A model generated the notes under the pieces. That model did not search any database. It had not been told where the DNA came from and saw only the letters and a list, made by a program, of their open reading frames with translations. Made by a program: the position numbers and the translations under genes. This document shows, in pieces, positions 12,913 to 22,994 of a DNA stretch of 64,000 nt. The DNA comes from Spirodela intermedia. Taxonomy: Eukaryota; Streptophyta; Magnoliopsida; Alismatales; Araceae. The stretch is taken from assembly GCA_902729315.2 (NCBI GenBank), contig LR746268.1, positions 7,857,501 through 7,921,500 on the forward strand, given 5' to 3'. How positions within the stretch are numbered: position 1 is the first letter of the stretch; each line of letters begins with the position of its first letter.

Positions 12913-14888
12913 TCAGGCCGCGGCGCTCCCTTTCTGTCTCTGCTTATAGACGAAGGAACGAGCGAAGTAAAGGTACAAGACAAGCTCGAGGGAGCTCAGC
13001 GCCGCCAGCAGCCAGTAGAAGTAGTCGAGGTGGGAACGGTTGAGGTTGTCGGAAAACCAGTTCTCCTCCCACCAGGCGCTGACTTGCTGGATTACCAAGA
13101 TGAGGAAGCCGCTGATAAAGTTCCCGACGCCGAAGATGCTCATGTAGAGGGCGAAGCCCAAGCTCCTCATTGCGGCGGGTACCTGGTCGTAGAATAACTC
13201 TTGCAGACCCACCACGGTGAAAACATCGGAGACCCCGAAGAGGACGTACTGAGGAACGAGCCACCACAGGCTCATGGGGATTGCGGCGTCTGGTAAGTCT
13301 ACCAGTCCAAAGTCTCTGGCTGTTTGGAGCCTCTTTCTCTCTACCGTGGCAGCGGCGGCCATTGCGGTGACTGAGAGCGCCATGCCGACGCCGATCCTCT
13401 GGAGCATCGTCACACCCGAGGGCCGCCCTGTGAAGGCTCTGGCAATGGGGACGAACAGGCGGTCGTAGATCGGCACGAAGGCGAAGACGGAGAGGCTAAT
13501 GAAGCTCTGGAGCGCCGCAGGGGGGACGAGGAAGGAGGGTGTGATCCTTCTGTCCATGGTGCTGCCCTGCTTGGTGAAGAAGGTCGAGGACTGCGCAAAC
13601 ACCACGGCGTACAGCAAGCAGGTTGCCCCGATTGGGAGCAATCTGAGGATCCCTCGAGGGCCCTCTGCGACACCCTCCTCCTCCCCAGCAGACCTGCAGA
13701 GTGGGAACCCATGAGGAAGGAGGAGAACATCTTTACATTAAAACAGGCTTTCCCAGGGTTTGGAGGATCCTTACCCGCCATGGAGGAGGGCTTCCCTCGC
13801 TTCTTCGGCGGGCGGCCCACGCCGGCTCCTTGAGAAATTGCCGTTGGCTCCGGCGAGCTGCGCGACGGGGTTCTTGCCAGGGGAAGCACAGTAGCGGTAG
13901 GTCCTGGTGCCGGCCAAGAAGAGGGCGAGGGAGACCGCCATGGAAGCACAAGGCAGCCCAAATCCGAGTCCCCAGCCGATGTTGTCCTGAATGTAGGGCA
14001 TCAGCAGCACCGTGAACCCCGTGCCGCTGCAGATCCCGAAGTACAGCCAGTTGAAGAAGGAGCTCCTGGACCTGCACTCTTCTGGGTCGTCGCCGTCGAA
14101 CTGGTCGGCCCCGAACGCCTGCGCGCAGGGCTTGCGGCCGCCCTGCGCGACAGCCACTAGGTACAATGCGGAGAAGAAGAACGCAATCTGGAATCGGGAG
14201 GGGAGGCAGGTCTCCCGGCTGCCGCCGCCGCCGCACTCCCGCGGGCGGAGCGACGGCGCCACCGCTGAAGCCACCAACATCGCCAGACCCTACGAAAACC
14301 CGATCTACTGTGAGCAAATCCTTCCTCCCGTAGAACCAGTAACCCTTCTTCTGACGGTACAATTAGACGAATTTCTGAACAATATGGCGAAGATTTCCCT
14401 AGGGTTTGACGACGAGACGATTGGTTGCGTGAAGATTTCGGGTATAGAGAAGGAACGGACCAGGACGTAGAGAAGGGAGGATACGACGGTGATGCGGTAG
14501 CGCCCGAAGGAGTCGCCGATGAATCCGCCGAGGAGGGGGAGCATCAAGGACACCCCGCTCAACGCGTTCACGTTGGCGGCGGCGGAGGCGGTGGACTCCT
14601 GGAAGGCCCCCGTCAGGTAGCTGATGAGGTTCATGAAGATGCCGTTGTAGGCGAAATGCTCCAACACCTCGGCTCCTTCATCGCAACGGCGGCGGCAGAG
14701 TTTTGGTCACCGGTGGTCGCCGAGTCTCACTCAGAAGCGGAGAAAGAGGTCGGTGGCGGGCGGCGCTTACCGATGATGAAGGCGGCGGAGGGCCAGCCGC
14801 CGGCTGCGGCCCGGGAAAAGATCGGCTGCCCGAGGTGGTCGACGACGCCCTCGATCGGTACCCAGCCGTCCTCCTCCCGAGTTCCCAT
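12913..14888 (-). CDS. NPF: NPF-A: NRT1/PTR family transporter, subfamily 5-like, intact
   Basis: Proton-coupled MFS-type transporter of the NRT1/PTR (NPF/POT) family; the substrate cannot be told. Exons 14888-14771, 14675-14461, 14289-13775 and 13693-12913 (GT-AG) give 542 residues, normal for about 12 membrane helices. Seen: PSAAFIIG before TM1, the PTR signature [20 protein letters not shown] with FFNWLYF, and the TM7 block [19 protein letters not shown]. The start is the first in-frame ATG (MGTREEDGW). Oddities: the TM1 motif reads E-V-L-E-H where the family has ExxE[R/K], and one residue is missing in GDSFGRYR (other copies have GDYFLGRYR). It resembles plant NPF5.10-type proteins. Its stop lies 321 bp from the APC8 start. 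Open throughout, so probably expressed, but the motif change makes transport activity uncertain. Confidence 0.9.
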
Positions 14889-15320
14889 GGTGAGTCCTCC
14901 GGCGGGGGGACTGTTGGTCACGACAGGTCCCCTCGGCCCTCAACTCCGTCCGCTCCTGGTTTCCGCGATATTCCGGGAGGAACCCAGCATGAGGAGTAAA
15001 ATGGTCATTTTCCTAATTCATGTGAGGGAAATCAGCTCGTGGTTGGCTGTGCGTGGACCTCGGTTAGTGAACACACAGACGCCCATTCACTTTTCTAAGA
15101 ACACTTTCCTTAGACTCCCTATCTAATTTTTTAGAGAGTTCAAGCTTCATCAATGTTTACTTTTTAAAAAATAAACTTCAATATTTCTCCTTCTATGGTT
15201 ATTTTAATGGATAGCTTGGATCATCCTCTGACTACTTAGCTAGAAAAGCAAGAAATAAGATTAAAACATCTTATATCCTATCTTGATTTTATCAATATTT
15301 TTTGTCAACTATAATATCAT
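14889..15320 (-). promoter_or_regulatory. NPF-A 5' flank with repeat shared across the array
   Basis: Upstream of the NPF-A ATG. The stretch from about 15085 to 15320 (containing TTTAGAGAGTTCAAGCTTCA and TTAAAACATCTTATATCC) recurs, diverged, upstream of the 17.4 kb copy (17620-18000), NPF-C (41056-41180), NPF-D (54790-54890) and at 55270-55560. The promoter region was thus copied with the genes. Confidence 0.6.
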
Positions 15321-15404
15321 AATGTCCTCATTAAAAGATGCAATCAGCGACAAGAAAATTCACTAAAACCCATCTGTTTATTAAAAAGTTTAGCAAAATT
15401 ATAA

Positions 15405-15722
15405 TATCATAGTGCATGGGGAGAAAGAGCAACGTTTCAATCATGTTTGGGCCTTGCTGATCCTCGGCCTCCATTCTCTCTAAATCTTTTCTGTAGTAAA
15501 ATGCAGCGTGCTTAGATCGTCGGAGTATATTGTGCAACTTTGCTAGCTGGTGAAGAGCTATCCCTTCTCTATTGTTGCAGTTGGCCGCTGGGGAGTAACA
15601 CTTGATTGCTTTATCAAGCAACTGCAAATGCATGCTCTCATAGCACTACCCCATTGTAACCCAAAGGCAGGCATCGGTGGGCTGAAGAAATGTCGACTTG
15701 CAGAAGTAATAAAGGGAATATA
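15405..15722 (-). pseudogene. APC8 exon-3 fragment
   Basis: On the minus strand this reads AIKCY-AANCN-REGIALHQLAKLH and KDLERMEAED-QGPNMIE, clearly APC8 exon 3 and matching the true gene at about 9240-9540. It covers roughly 100 codons from the C-terminal TPR region, with an in-frame stop upstream of the CYES block and no neighbouring APC8 exons. It lies between NPF-A and the 17 kb NPF fragment, as expected for a decayed NPF-APC8 cassette. Confidence 0.85.
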
Positions 15723-16950
15723 GTCTGAACTGGCTCACAATTCTCCTACATCAAATGCACAAAAAAAATTGAAACGATAACCATTTCATGACTGTTTGGA
15801 ACTCGAACCAGAACCAGAACCATAACCATAACCCATTCTCTTCGAACCTAAAATAGCCCATTACTCTCACGTCCCAAACTCTTCATTGCTTGAACGACAA
15901 CCAGCAGCCTCTCTAGAAGATGAATCTATATTACTCGAACCTGCATCTACACCTCCCAAACTGACCCTTATTATCCCTTGTGGAACAAAAGCCTACAGAA
16001 ACTCTCAAGTTAGGAAAATGACCAACTCAATTTTGAAGAAAAATCAGGCTAGTAAAAGATAGTTTTAAATATTATAGATCCAAATATTTAACCAGATATC
16101 GGCAAACTCATCAGTCCTCCTCCCAATCTCATTATTCCAAGCTATTTCTAACTACATCTCTTGAAGCCAAATTCCAAAATACCTTTAAGGATATAAAAGA
16201 CTTATGCTGCAAAGTCCCTGATATTAAATTATTTAACAATGAAAAGATCAACATATAGTAGTATTTTGATGCCCTTGGTTTCACTAAACTTGTTTCAACC
16301 CTAGTAGAAAAAATTTCAAATCTTTTACGCATGTTCTAGAACAATGTCACATCATCTTCTGTTGGTCTCACTACCTATGCCAAAGACATTTCAATTGACC
16401 TCACTCTAGAAATTTTTAATGTCAATTTTGACCTAGCCACCAGATCTCTTCTCTACGTTGACCAATTTACATTGAACAACTTTCTCTCCACTCTATGAGC
16501 ATACAAAATATATCAGTACATATTATGAAGACATTTCATCTTCCATTATCATACTATGTCATGTATTTGTCATCCGTCATCTTCTTTGAGACAAAGTGGT
16601 GCATTTAATAGAATTCTTGAAAAATTAGTATTCATTCTATATTATCTAGTAAATAGCATCTAGTTTAACTTTGACTAACTTATCTTAGATTAAATGAGGA
16701 GAATGTTTAAATACACTCTCACTCTTCCACTTGCCCTCTTCATCATGTATATCCTTCATCATTTTAATATTGATATGTCTTCGGAAGAGTCGATCAGTAT
16801 TTATTCTCAAGATCTTAATGACAAGTCCATTCATCATAGAATAGACTGCCTTCGAGTCAACAATAATGATTCAACCATCCCTGTTTCACTTCCGCATCAT
16901 CATCTTCTTGTGCCTTTACCTTTCTCAACATCTTGTCAATCATTGAAAAA
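15723..16950. other. Unassigned AT-rich DNA
   Basis: Joins the APC8 fragment to the truncated NPF copy and replaces the missing NPF exons 2 and 3. Broken plus-strand frames around 16230-16680 might be remnants of a mobile-element gene, but nothing is recognisable. No confident feature seen. Confidence 0.4.
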
Positions 16951-17005
16951 TTCAATGTAAATGGGGCGTAAAGAAGACGATTTCGGATGGAGAGCAGGAA
17001 CGAAC

Positions 17006-17437
17006 CAGGACGTAAAGAAGGGAGGATACGACGGTGGTGCGGTAGCGCCCGAGGAAGTAGTCGCCGATGAATCCGCCGAGGAGGGGGAGCATCATGGACA
17101 ACCCGCTCCACGTATTCATGTTGGCGGCGGCGGAGGCGGTGGACTCCAGGAAATCCTCCGTCAGGTAGCTGATGAGGTTCATGGAGATGCCGCAGTAGGC
17201 GAAATTCTCCGACACCTCGGTCCCTTCAGCACAACGACGGCGGCGGAGATTTTGGTCACTGGTGGTCGCCATGTCTCACTCAAAAGCGGAGAAAGAAGAC
17301 GGTGGCGGGAGGAGCTTACCGATGATGAAGGCGGCGGAGGGCCAGCCGCCGGCGGCTCCCCGGGAGAAGATCGGCTGCTCGAGGTGGTCGACGACGCCCT
17401 CTATCGGTAGCGGGGCGTCCTCCTCCCGAGTTCCCAT
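17006..17437 (-). pseudogene. Truncated NPF gene, first two exons only
   Basis: Exon 1a (17437-17320, ATG kept, MGTREEDAPLPIEG) and exon 1b (17223-17006, ending in a normal donor) are open and encode 111 residues up to TM2-3. Exons 2 and 3 are absent; unrelated AT-rich DNA begins just past the donor, at about 16960. The TM1 motif reads E-V-S-E-N. Closest to the A-D group. Cannot make a transporter. Confidence 0.85.
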
Positions 17438-17619
17438 GATTAGGTCCACTTGGGACTTCAACTCCATCCCCTCGTGGTTTCCGCGAGATTCGAGGAGGAA
17501 CCAGGATGGGGTAAATAGGTTTTTTCTATGGTTCATGTGGAGGGAAATCTGCTCATGGTTGGCTGTGCAAGAACACGGTTAGTAAACTTAAAAACTCATC
17601 CCTTCTCTCGACCATAATG

Positions 17620-18030
17620 AACGCCGCTCCTAATTTACTTTTCTATGAACGCCTTCCTTAGGCTCCCAACCTAATTTTTTTGAGAGCTGTAGCTTCATGG
17701 ATGTTTACATAAAAAAAATATAGTTTAGTCAACGGCTGCATTTTTATAGCTATTTGATTGGATAGCGTCAAGGATTCGATGCCTACTTTTTGTCACTATA
17801 CTAGCCAAAGTTCATTATTTTCTTTACAATTTTTCTCGTAAAATGAACAACACTGCTGCTCACCGCTCATTACAGGTGAGGCTACTCTCTTGGAGTAACT
17901 ACTTAGCCAGAAAGACAGGAAATATTAGTAAAAACATCTTATTTACTATCTTAATTTTATTTATATTTTTCGTCAATTATGATAGAATAATGCAGTCATT
18001 AAAGATGCAATCAGCTCAGCGACAATAAAT
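17620..18030 (-). repeat. Copy of the NPF 5' flank
   Basis: Contains the shared blocks TTTTTGAGAGCTGTAGCTTC and GGTGAGGCTACTCTCTTGGA, also found at 55430-55460 and, diverged, at 41080-41105. It sits upstream of the truncated NPF at 17.4 kb, as the promoter copy of that unit. Confidence 0.6.
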
Positions 18031-18544
18031 TTATTTTAAAATTACGTTGTTTTCTTGTAAATATTATGTTCACAAAAAAAACCATTTATTTATTAACACA
18101 AAAATCATTTTTAGTGAGTAATTAAGGGATAATTTATCATTATACATTGTAATTTTAGAATAGTTATGGTGGAACACTAAAAGCCAATAATCTAATTTTC
18201 ATAAGATAAAAAAAAATAGTTGAGAAAAAAACCTGAGAATTAAACTGATTTGTGAAAAATTAATTGTTAGAACTTGTTTGGTTTTAGCTTTGTGTAATTA
18301 CTTGCATTGTTTGGGAATCCATTCCATTAGTTTTCACCTATAACTTTGTAAAAATTGTTACCATCATTCCATTCCATGCTAGAGTCCCATAGGCGGCGCC
18401 TCCATCAAGGTGGCCATAGTGTATGAGGGATTAATAGCACCAACTTTCCACTGGGGATTGTGGGAATTGGGGGGACAAATCATGCGACAAAATTTAAGAC
18501 AAAAGGATATATACATTAGATGGATATCTGAATAGACATGAAGA
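18031..18544. other. AT-rich spacer, nothing recognised
   Basis: AT-rich single-copy-looking DNA. No coding, RNA or repeat structure could be supported. Confidence 0.4.
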
Positions 18545-19305
18545 TTAGAGATGGAACAAATGAGAGTGAGGCTGACCAGAGAACGAATAGAGTTTCATGG
18601 GTACATTTTAATGGTCATAGAGGGAGTAACCATTGTCTTCCTCATACAGTGGCCTTGACCTTGCTCTTGTAATGTATGAGTGATGGGTACCTAATTTTGG
18701 GTGGACATGATTGGGAGGAAGAGGTGCAAGGAGATGAAAACAAAGTGTTGTTATTACAATTTTACTCAAAGAGATCCTTGATTATAGCAACATATCATGG
18801 ATCTTCAAAGAGCTCAAGAAAATTTGAGGGAAGTGGGGAAAGATAACACACAAGAGCTCTTCTGGGGGTCACCTCTTTGAGATGGTGGATCTTCTGATGT
18901 CAGCTTCCTAATCTTCAATGTCGTTCCCTTGACCTAGGTCTTCCATCATATAGTTGGCGGCCACAGGTTTGGCTTGAGCCGTCCTAAGCTGCTCTGCCGC
19001 CATTGCCCCCTTGGTCACTTAACTACCTGACCAGCCCTACCAACCGTTAAGGGGATCCTAATGGTCGGCTGCCCTCCATAGAGTGTGGTTGGTATGAGGC
19101 CAAGTAGAAGAGCCAATAGAAATAGTCAAGGTAGCTATAGTTGAGATTGTTGGAGAACTAGATGTCCCTTTTGTTTCTATTAACCATGTCGATCATAGAA
19201 ATCAGGAAGCTGCCGATGAAACTCTTGATCTCGAAGATGTTCAAGTAGAGAGCCAAGCTGAGACTCAGCCCATTAGACACTTGGTCATAAAAGATGTAAG
19301 AAATA
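18545..19305 (-). pseudogene. 3' end of an NPF-E-like gene, split by ~400 bp
   Basis: The stretch 18545-18685 matches the 3' UTR and last codons of NPF-E (about 55725-55860), including the block AGAGGGAGTAACCAT. The stretch 19085-19305 matches NPF-E coding sequence about 55905-56110 (the last helices), with many substitutions. About 400 bp of unrelated DNA separates them. It is the relic of an E-type gene upstream of the A-type fragment at 17.4 kb, which repeats the E-then-A-type order seen at 55-58 kb. Confidence 0.75.
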
Positions 19306-19342
19306 ACTGGAAGAAACCCTAGAGGGCCCTTCTAGAGGATTA

Positions 19343-19788
19343 TGTTGGAATTAATCTCAATGTAGATAATTATATAATATGAATTGTATATTATGAGACT
19401 ATCATTGAGTTAATCTCACTTAAAGTGATTTATTAGAATTTAAGTATTTAAGATTATGGCCTCTCTCATAAGTATAGAGAGATAACTATACATATGTGTA
19501 GAGATTACGTCTTATTTTAATTTTATGATAAGTTAATTTGAAAAAAACACAAAGAATTTAATCATCTCTTGTCTATAAATAGAAGATCATAGTCATTAGG
19601 TCATATATTGTGATTTACTCTTAGAGTATCTCATCTCTCTTGAGTAAGTCATTGAATGACTCTCATATATTGATCCAAAAGGCCATCCTCGTACTTGTGT
19701 CTTTATGGATTTAGGTATGACTCTAATACATTTTGAATATGTTTTATATTCTTCATTCATCGCAACATTAGATCTTTTAGATTCAACA
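19343..19788 (+). mobile_element. Solo-LTR-like copia-type element
   Basis: The 446-bp block begins TGTTGGAATTAA and ends ATTCAACA (5-bp inverted ends TGTTG/CAACA). Immediately after it comes TAGTATCAGATCC, close to a primer-binding site for initiator tRNA-Met (TGGTATCAGAGCC). It has a TATA-like TCTATAAATAG at about 19570. No matching second LTR was seen, so it is a 5' LTR remnant rather than a clean solo LTR. Confidence 0.65.
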
Positions 19789-19835
19789 AGTAGTATCAGA
19801 TCCAAATGTGTTGAGTTTTTAGAGAATAACATATT

Positions 19836-20774
19836 TGTTTGATAGTGGTATCAAACTTTTGGCCAACTAAGGCTTATTATTTATCTCTCTCTTCTCATCT
19901 TTCTTTCTTATTCCATTCTATAGAACCTCATGTATTTTTTTTCTTCCTTAGAGAAGGATTATAGATTTTAAGGTGTTCTTTTCCTGTGTCAACATGATAT
20001 TAGAGCCCTAGGTAACTTTCCTCGGGCTCGCCACCTATCTCTAGTATTCCACTTTCCTACTCACCCGCTTATTCTCTCCTTAAGTGGCTCTTCAGCGTCG
20101 CCGCTCTTCCCTCTTCTAGTATCATCATCTCTACCATCACTCTCCTTCTTTCGGCATTGTCGTCCTCGCCTCTGCTTCTACCCCTCTCCAGCCATCGTGC
20201 TGCCGCCAATCACTCTTCCAAGCCACCATGCCACTGCCGCCTCCCTCTCTGGTATGCTGCCCTCCTTCAGCAGTGCTAGCCTCCCAATACCCCATGTGTC
20301 GGCTCTCAACGCCCCGTGCATCGACTTACAATACTCCACACCTTGCCTCCCGACGCCATAAGTGTCGCCTCCTGGCACCCCTCACTGCCTCCCAACACCT
20401 TGTGCCACTTCCTGACGCCTCACACATCAACTCCTAATGCCTCGTACGTCACCTCCTAGCACCCCTCATAGCTTTGGGGACGTCTCCTCCCAACATCATC
20501 TCATCTCACATGACTCCTACACTAATTATTCACGAAGAGTCTGGCCAGGATCTCCTATGACGTTAGGTGTACCAAATTGAGTATATTTGACTTATATGTT
20601 TTAGCTTAAGGAGGAGTGTTTGATAGTGGTATAAGACTCTCAGCCCACTGGGTCCCATTGTCTATTTCTTTCTTCTCATTTTTCTTTCTTCTTCTCTTTA
20701 TATAACCTCATGTACTCTTCTTCTTTCTTAAAGAAGGATTATAGATTCTAGGGTTTTCCTCTCCTGTGTCAATA
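19836..20774 (+). mobile_element. TRIM-like miniature LTR retrotransposon
   Basis: Two direct repeats, 19836-19994 (159 bp) and 20617-20774 (158 bp), both begin TGTTTGATAGTGGTAT and end at TGTGTCAAyA. After the first comes TGATATTAGAGCCC, a tRNA-iMet primer site. Before the second is the purine tract AAGGAGGAG. Flanking 5-mers ATATT (19831-19835) and ATGTT (20775-20779) fit a target-site duplication with one change. The 622-bp interior has no gag or pol; it holds pyrimidine-rich tandem units (about 20270-20470). Total 939 bp, the size and layout of a TRIM. It is nested just after the LTR at 19343-19788. Confidence 0.85.
20270..20470 (+). repeat. Degenerate ~30-bp tandem units inside the TRIM
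   Basis: Repeated units built on CTCC-ACACC-CGC-TG with variations such as GCCTCCCAACACC, GCCTCCCGACGCC and ACTCCTAATGCC, about six imperfect copies. Probably local expansion within the non-coding interior. Confidence 0.5.
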
Positions 20775-20779
20775 ATGTT

Positions 20780-21457
20780 ATTCATGTTTTTTGTTCATAT
20801 TGGTATTATTTTTTATGCCTTGTCTTGATAACATAAGGTTTCCACCTTACTATGGACAGACTAATGGACCGTACATATCGTGCATATGGGTTTATTACTT
20901 GTCAACTCTTCTTCTTTCCTTATGGAGGAGGAGGAGTGATGCGACACAAAGGACCAGAATAAATCTTTTTAAAAAAGACTTACAAATTAATCTTTAAAGT
21001 TAATTAAAATTAAGATTTTAATAGCTTAATATTCAGATGATCTCATAATTTTAGGAGAATTAGGATCATTAATTATTTATTAGGTTATCTAATTCAAAGA
21101 ATCAAATAAAGCATCTCAACTAGGATTAAGACGAACTTCACATAAAAGTGGTTATCCTATGAATCTCACAAATTCTAAGAGCAAAGATTTAAAAATAATG
21201 ACCAACTTCACAAGTAATATAAAGAATTTGGATATTTTGAAGATTACTATTGGTTCAAGTGGCTTGAGCTTTGTTAGTAATTTTCCAAAGTTTAAGTGGT
21301 TCGCATCAAAGAGTAGACTAGTGTGGTTTGAAGTCAATGGCCTATTTGGGCTGGAGGCTAAAATGAGGTACAAAAGTGAAGTGAAATAATAAAATATTAA
21401 CAAAAAGAAAAGAAAAGATGGAGAGAGAAAAGTGGGTGGAATGAGAGGGCGTCGGCG

Positions 21458-21460
<3 letters not shown>
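20780..21460. other. Unassigned DNA before the GA tract
   Basis: No conserved protein or element structure is recognised. Likely the host copy of an older repeat into which the TRIM inserted. Confidence 0.35.

Positions 21461-21500
<40 letters not shown>
21461..21500. repeat. (GA)n microsatellite
   Basis: Twenty uninterrupted GA units at the edge of a GC-rich repeat block. Confidence 0.9.
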
Positions 21501-21507
<7 letters not shown>

Positions 21508-21639
21508 TAAGGGGGTGCGTGGCGACGGCGGGAGGGAGAGGAAAGAGGGTTTCGTGGCGTCGGCGGGAGAGAGGAAAAAAGGGGGGGTTTCGTGGCGACA
21601 GCAGGAGAGAGAAAAGGAGAGGGTTTGCGACGGCGAGGA

Positions 21640-22007
21640 GAAGAAGTGGCGGCGACGGGCGGACGGCAAGGAGGTGGGACGACGGCGACAGGGTGGCTGG
21701 CGAGCAGGGAGTGGCGGTGATGGGGCGGCCGACAAGGAGATGGGACGACGACGACGGGGTGGCTGGCGAGAAGGGGAGTGGTGGCGACGGGCGGACGGCA
21801 AGGAAGGGAACGGCGACGACGGGGCGGATGAGGACGACATGAAGAGGAAGAGAAAGAGGTCCCCCTAATCCAAGAGGGCGAGAAGAAGAGAGGAAGCCCT
21901 AATCCAAGAGGCGATGAAAGGAGGGGAGAAACCCTCAGTCCAAGGGGCGAATGAGGGAGAAGGCACCTCTAATCCAAGATGTGAGAGGGATAACACGAAT
22001 CTTCTTG
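21640..22007. repeat. GC-rich direct repeat, copy 1
   Basis: About 365 bp, nearly identical to 22605-22977 and in the same orientation. It is rich in GGCGACGGG- and GACGACG-like motifs, then has spaced AATCCAAGAG units and ends CTTCTTGATTC. Both strands have long open frames, but they are compositional (Arg/Gly or Ser/Pro) and not convincing genes. Confidence 0.8.
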
Positions 22008-22509
22008 ATTCGTTTTTAACTTTTTTTCCAGTATTCTTGATTTTGAGTATTTATAGGAAATAGAGAACGGTAGTTAGAGGCGTCCCCTTCCAAAGGATGC
22101 CAAGCGGTGTCTCTTGGAGGGAGAAACGCCTTCCTTAGGAGAGAAGGGGTGCATGGGTGACGTGGCCTCTTCTCCTCCCTCTTCTTCCTCCACGTGGGTC
22201 CACCTAAGGGAATGAACCCTCATATTGACTCCATCAAGGAGCAGTGGTTTCTGCACACCTCTCTTCCTCTCTTTTCCGGAAGGTGCTTCCGGATGTTTGG
22301 ATGTGGAAGGGCTCCGGAAGGTGAAGAAGAGGCGAAGGACAGTGCCGGAGGGTTTCATAAGGTTGTGTCAGAGGCAGAGGACTATGGTGGTTTCTGCACG
22401 CCCCTAACCCATTCGGTACCTCCTCTTCCTCTCGCTGAAGGGTAGTTTCTGGCCCTTCCGGAAATCGACTGGGGACACAGCCTGTAATCCACACAAAGCC
22501 TTAGTGTAC
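22008..22509. other. Spacer between the GC-rich repeats
   Basis: About 500 bp with G+C-moderate sequence and no recognised protein. With the flanking direct repeats it could be the interior of a small element, but no primer-binding site or purine tract was found. Confidence 0.35.
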
Positions 22510-22595
22510 CATATTTCTTTCTCTAGAAAATAACCGGATCACCAAACGGGGCATGAGAGGGGCAAATATGCCATATCGCCAACAACTCCTCCAGT
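22510..22595 (-). mobile_element. Scrap of gypsy reverse transcriptase
   Basis: The minus strand reads GHICPSHAPFGDPV-like residues, the N-terminal RT motif of Ty3/gypsy pol. It is the same 85-bp piece as at 35090-35175 and here runs straight into the GC-rich repeat copy 2. Confidence 0.7.
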
Positions 22596-22604
22596 TGAGA
22601 GGAG

Positions 22605-22977
22605 AAGGGTGCGACGGCGACGGGCGGACGGCAAGGAGGTGGGACGACGGCGACAGGGTGGCTGGCGAGCAGGGAGTGGCGGTGATGGGGCGGCCGACAA
22701 GGAGATGGGACGACGACGACGGGGTGGCTGGCGAGAAGGGGAGTGGTGGCGACGGGCGGACGGCAAGGAAGGGAACGGCGACGACGGGGCGGATGAGGAC
22801 GACATGAAGAGGAAGAGAAAGAGGTCCCCCTAATCCAAGAGGGCGAGAAGAAGAGAGGAGGCCCTAATCCAAGAGGCGATGAAAGGAGGGGAGGAACCCT
22901 CAGTCCAAGGGGCGAATGAGGGAGAAGGCACCTCTAATCCAAGATGTGAGAGGGATAACATGAATCTTCTTGATTCT
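22605..22977. repeat. GC-rich direct repeat, copy 2
   Basis: Copy of 21640-22007 with only a few differences, same orientation. The match ends at CTTCTTGATTC in both, after which the flanks differ. Confidence 0.8.
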
Positions 22978-22994
22978 AAATTCGATTTACAGAA

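Noticed and set aside
14675-14771. Possible frameshift between NPF-A exons 1a and 1b
   Set aside because: The gap is a short intron with GTAAGC donor and AAG acceptor; phases match NPF-B, E and F, giving G-x-E-V in all.
21397-21868. Open frames on both strands in the GC-rich repeat
   Set aside because: Arg/Gly- or Ser/Pro-rich compositional translation, copied again at 22.5-22.8 kb as part of a repeat; no family resemblance.
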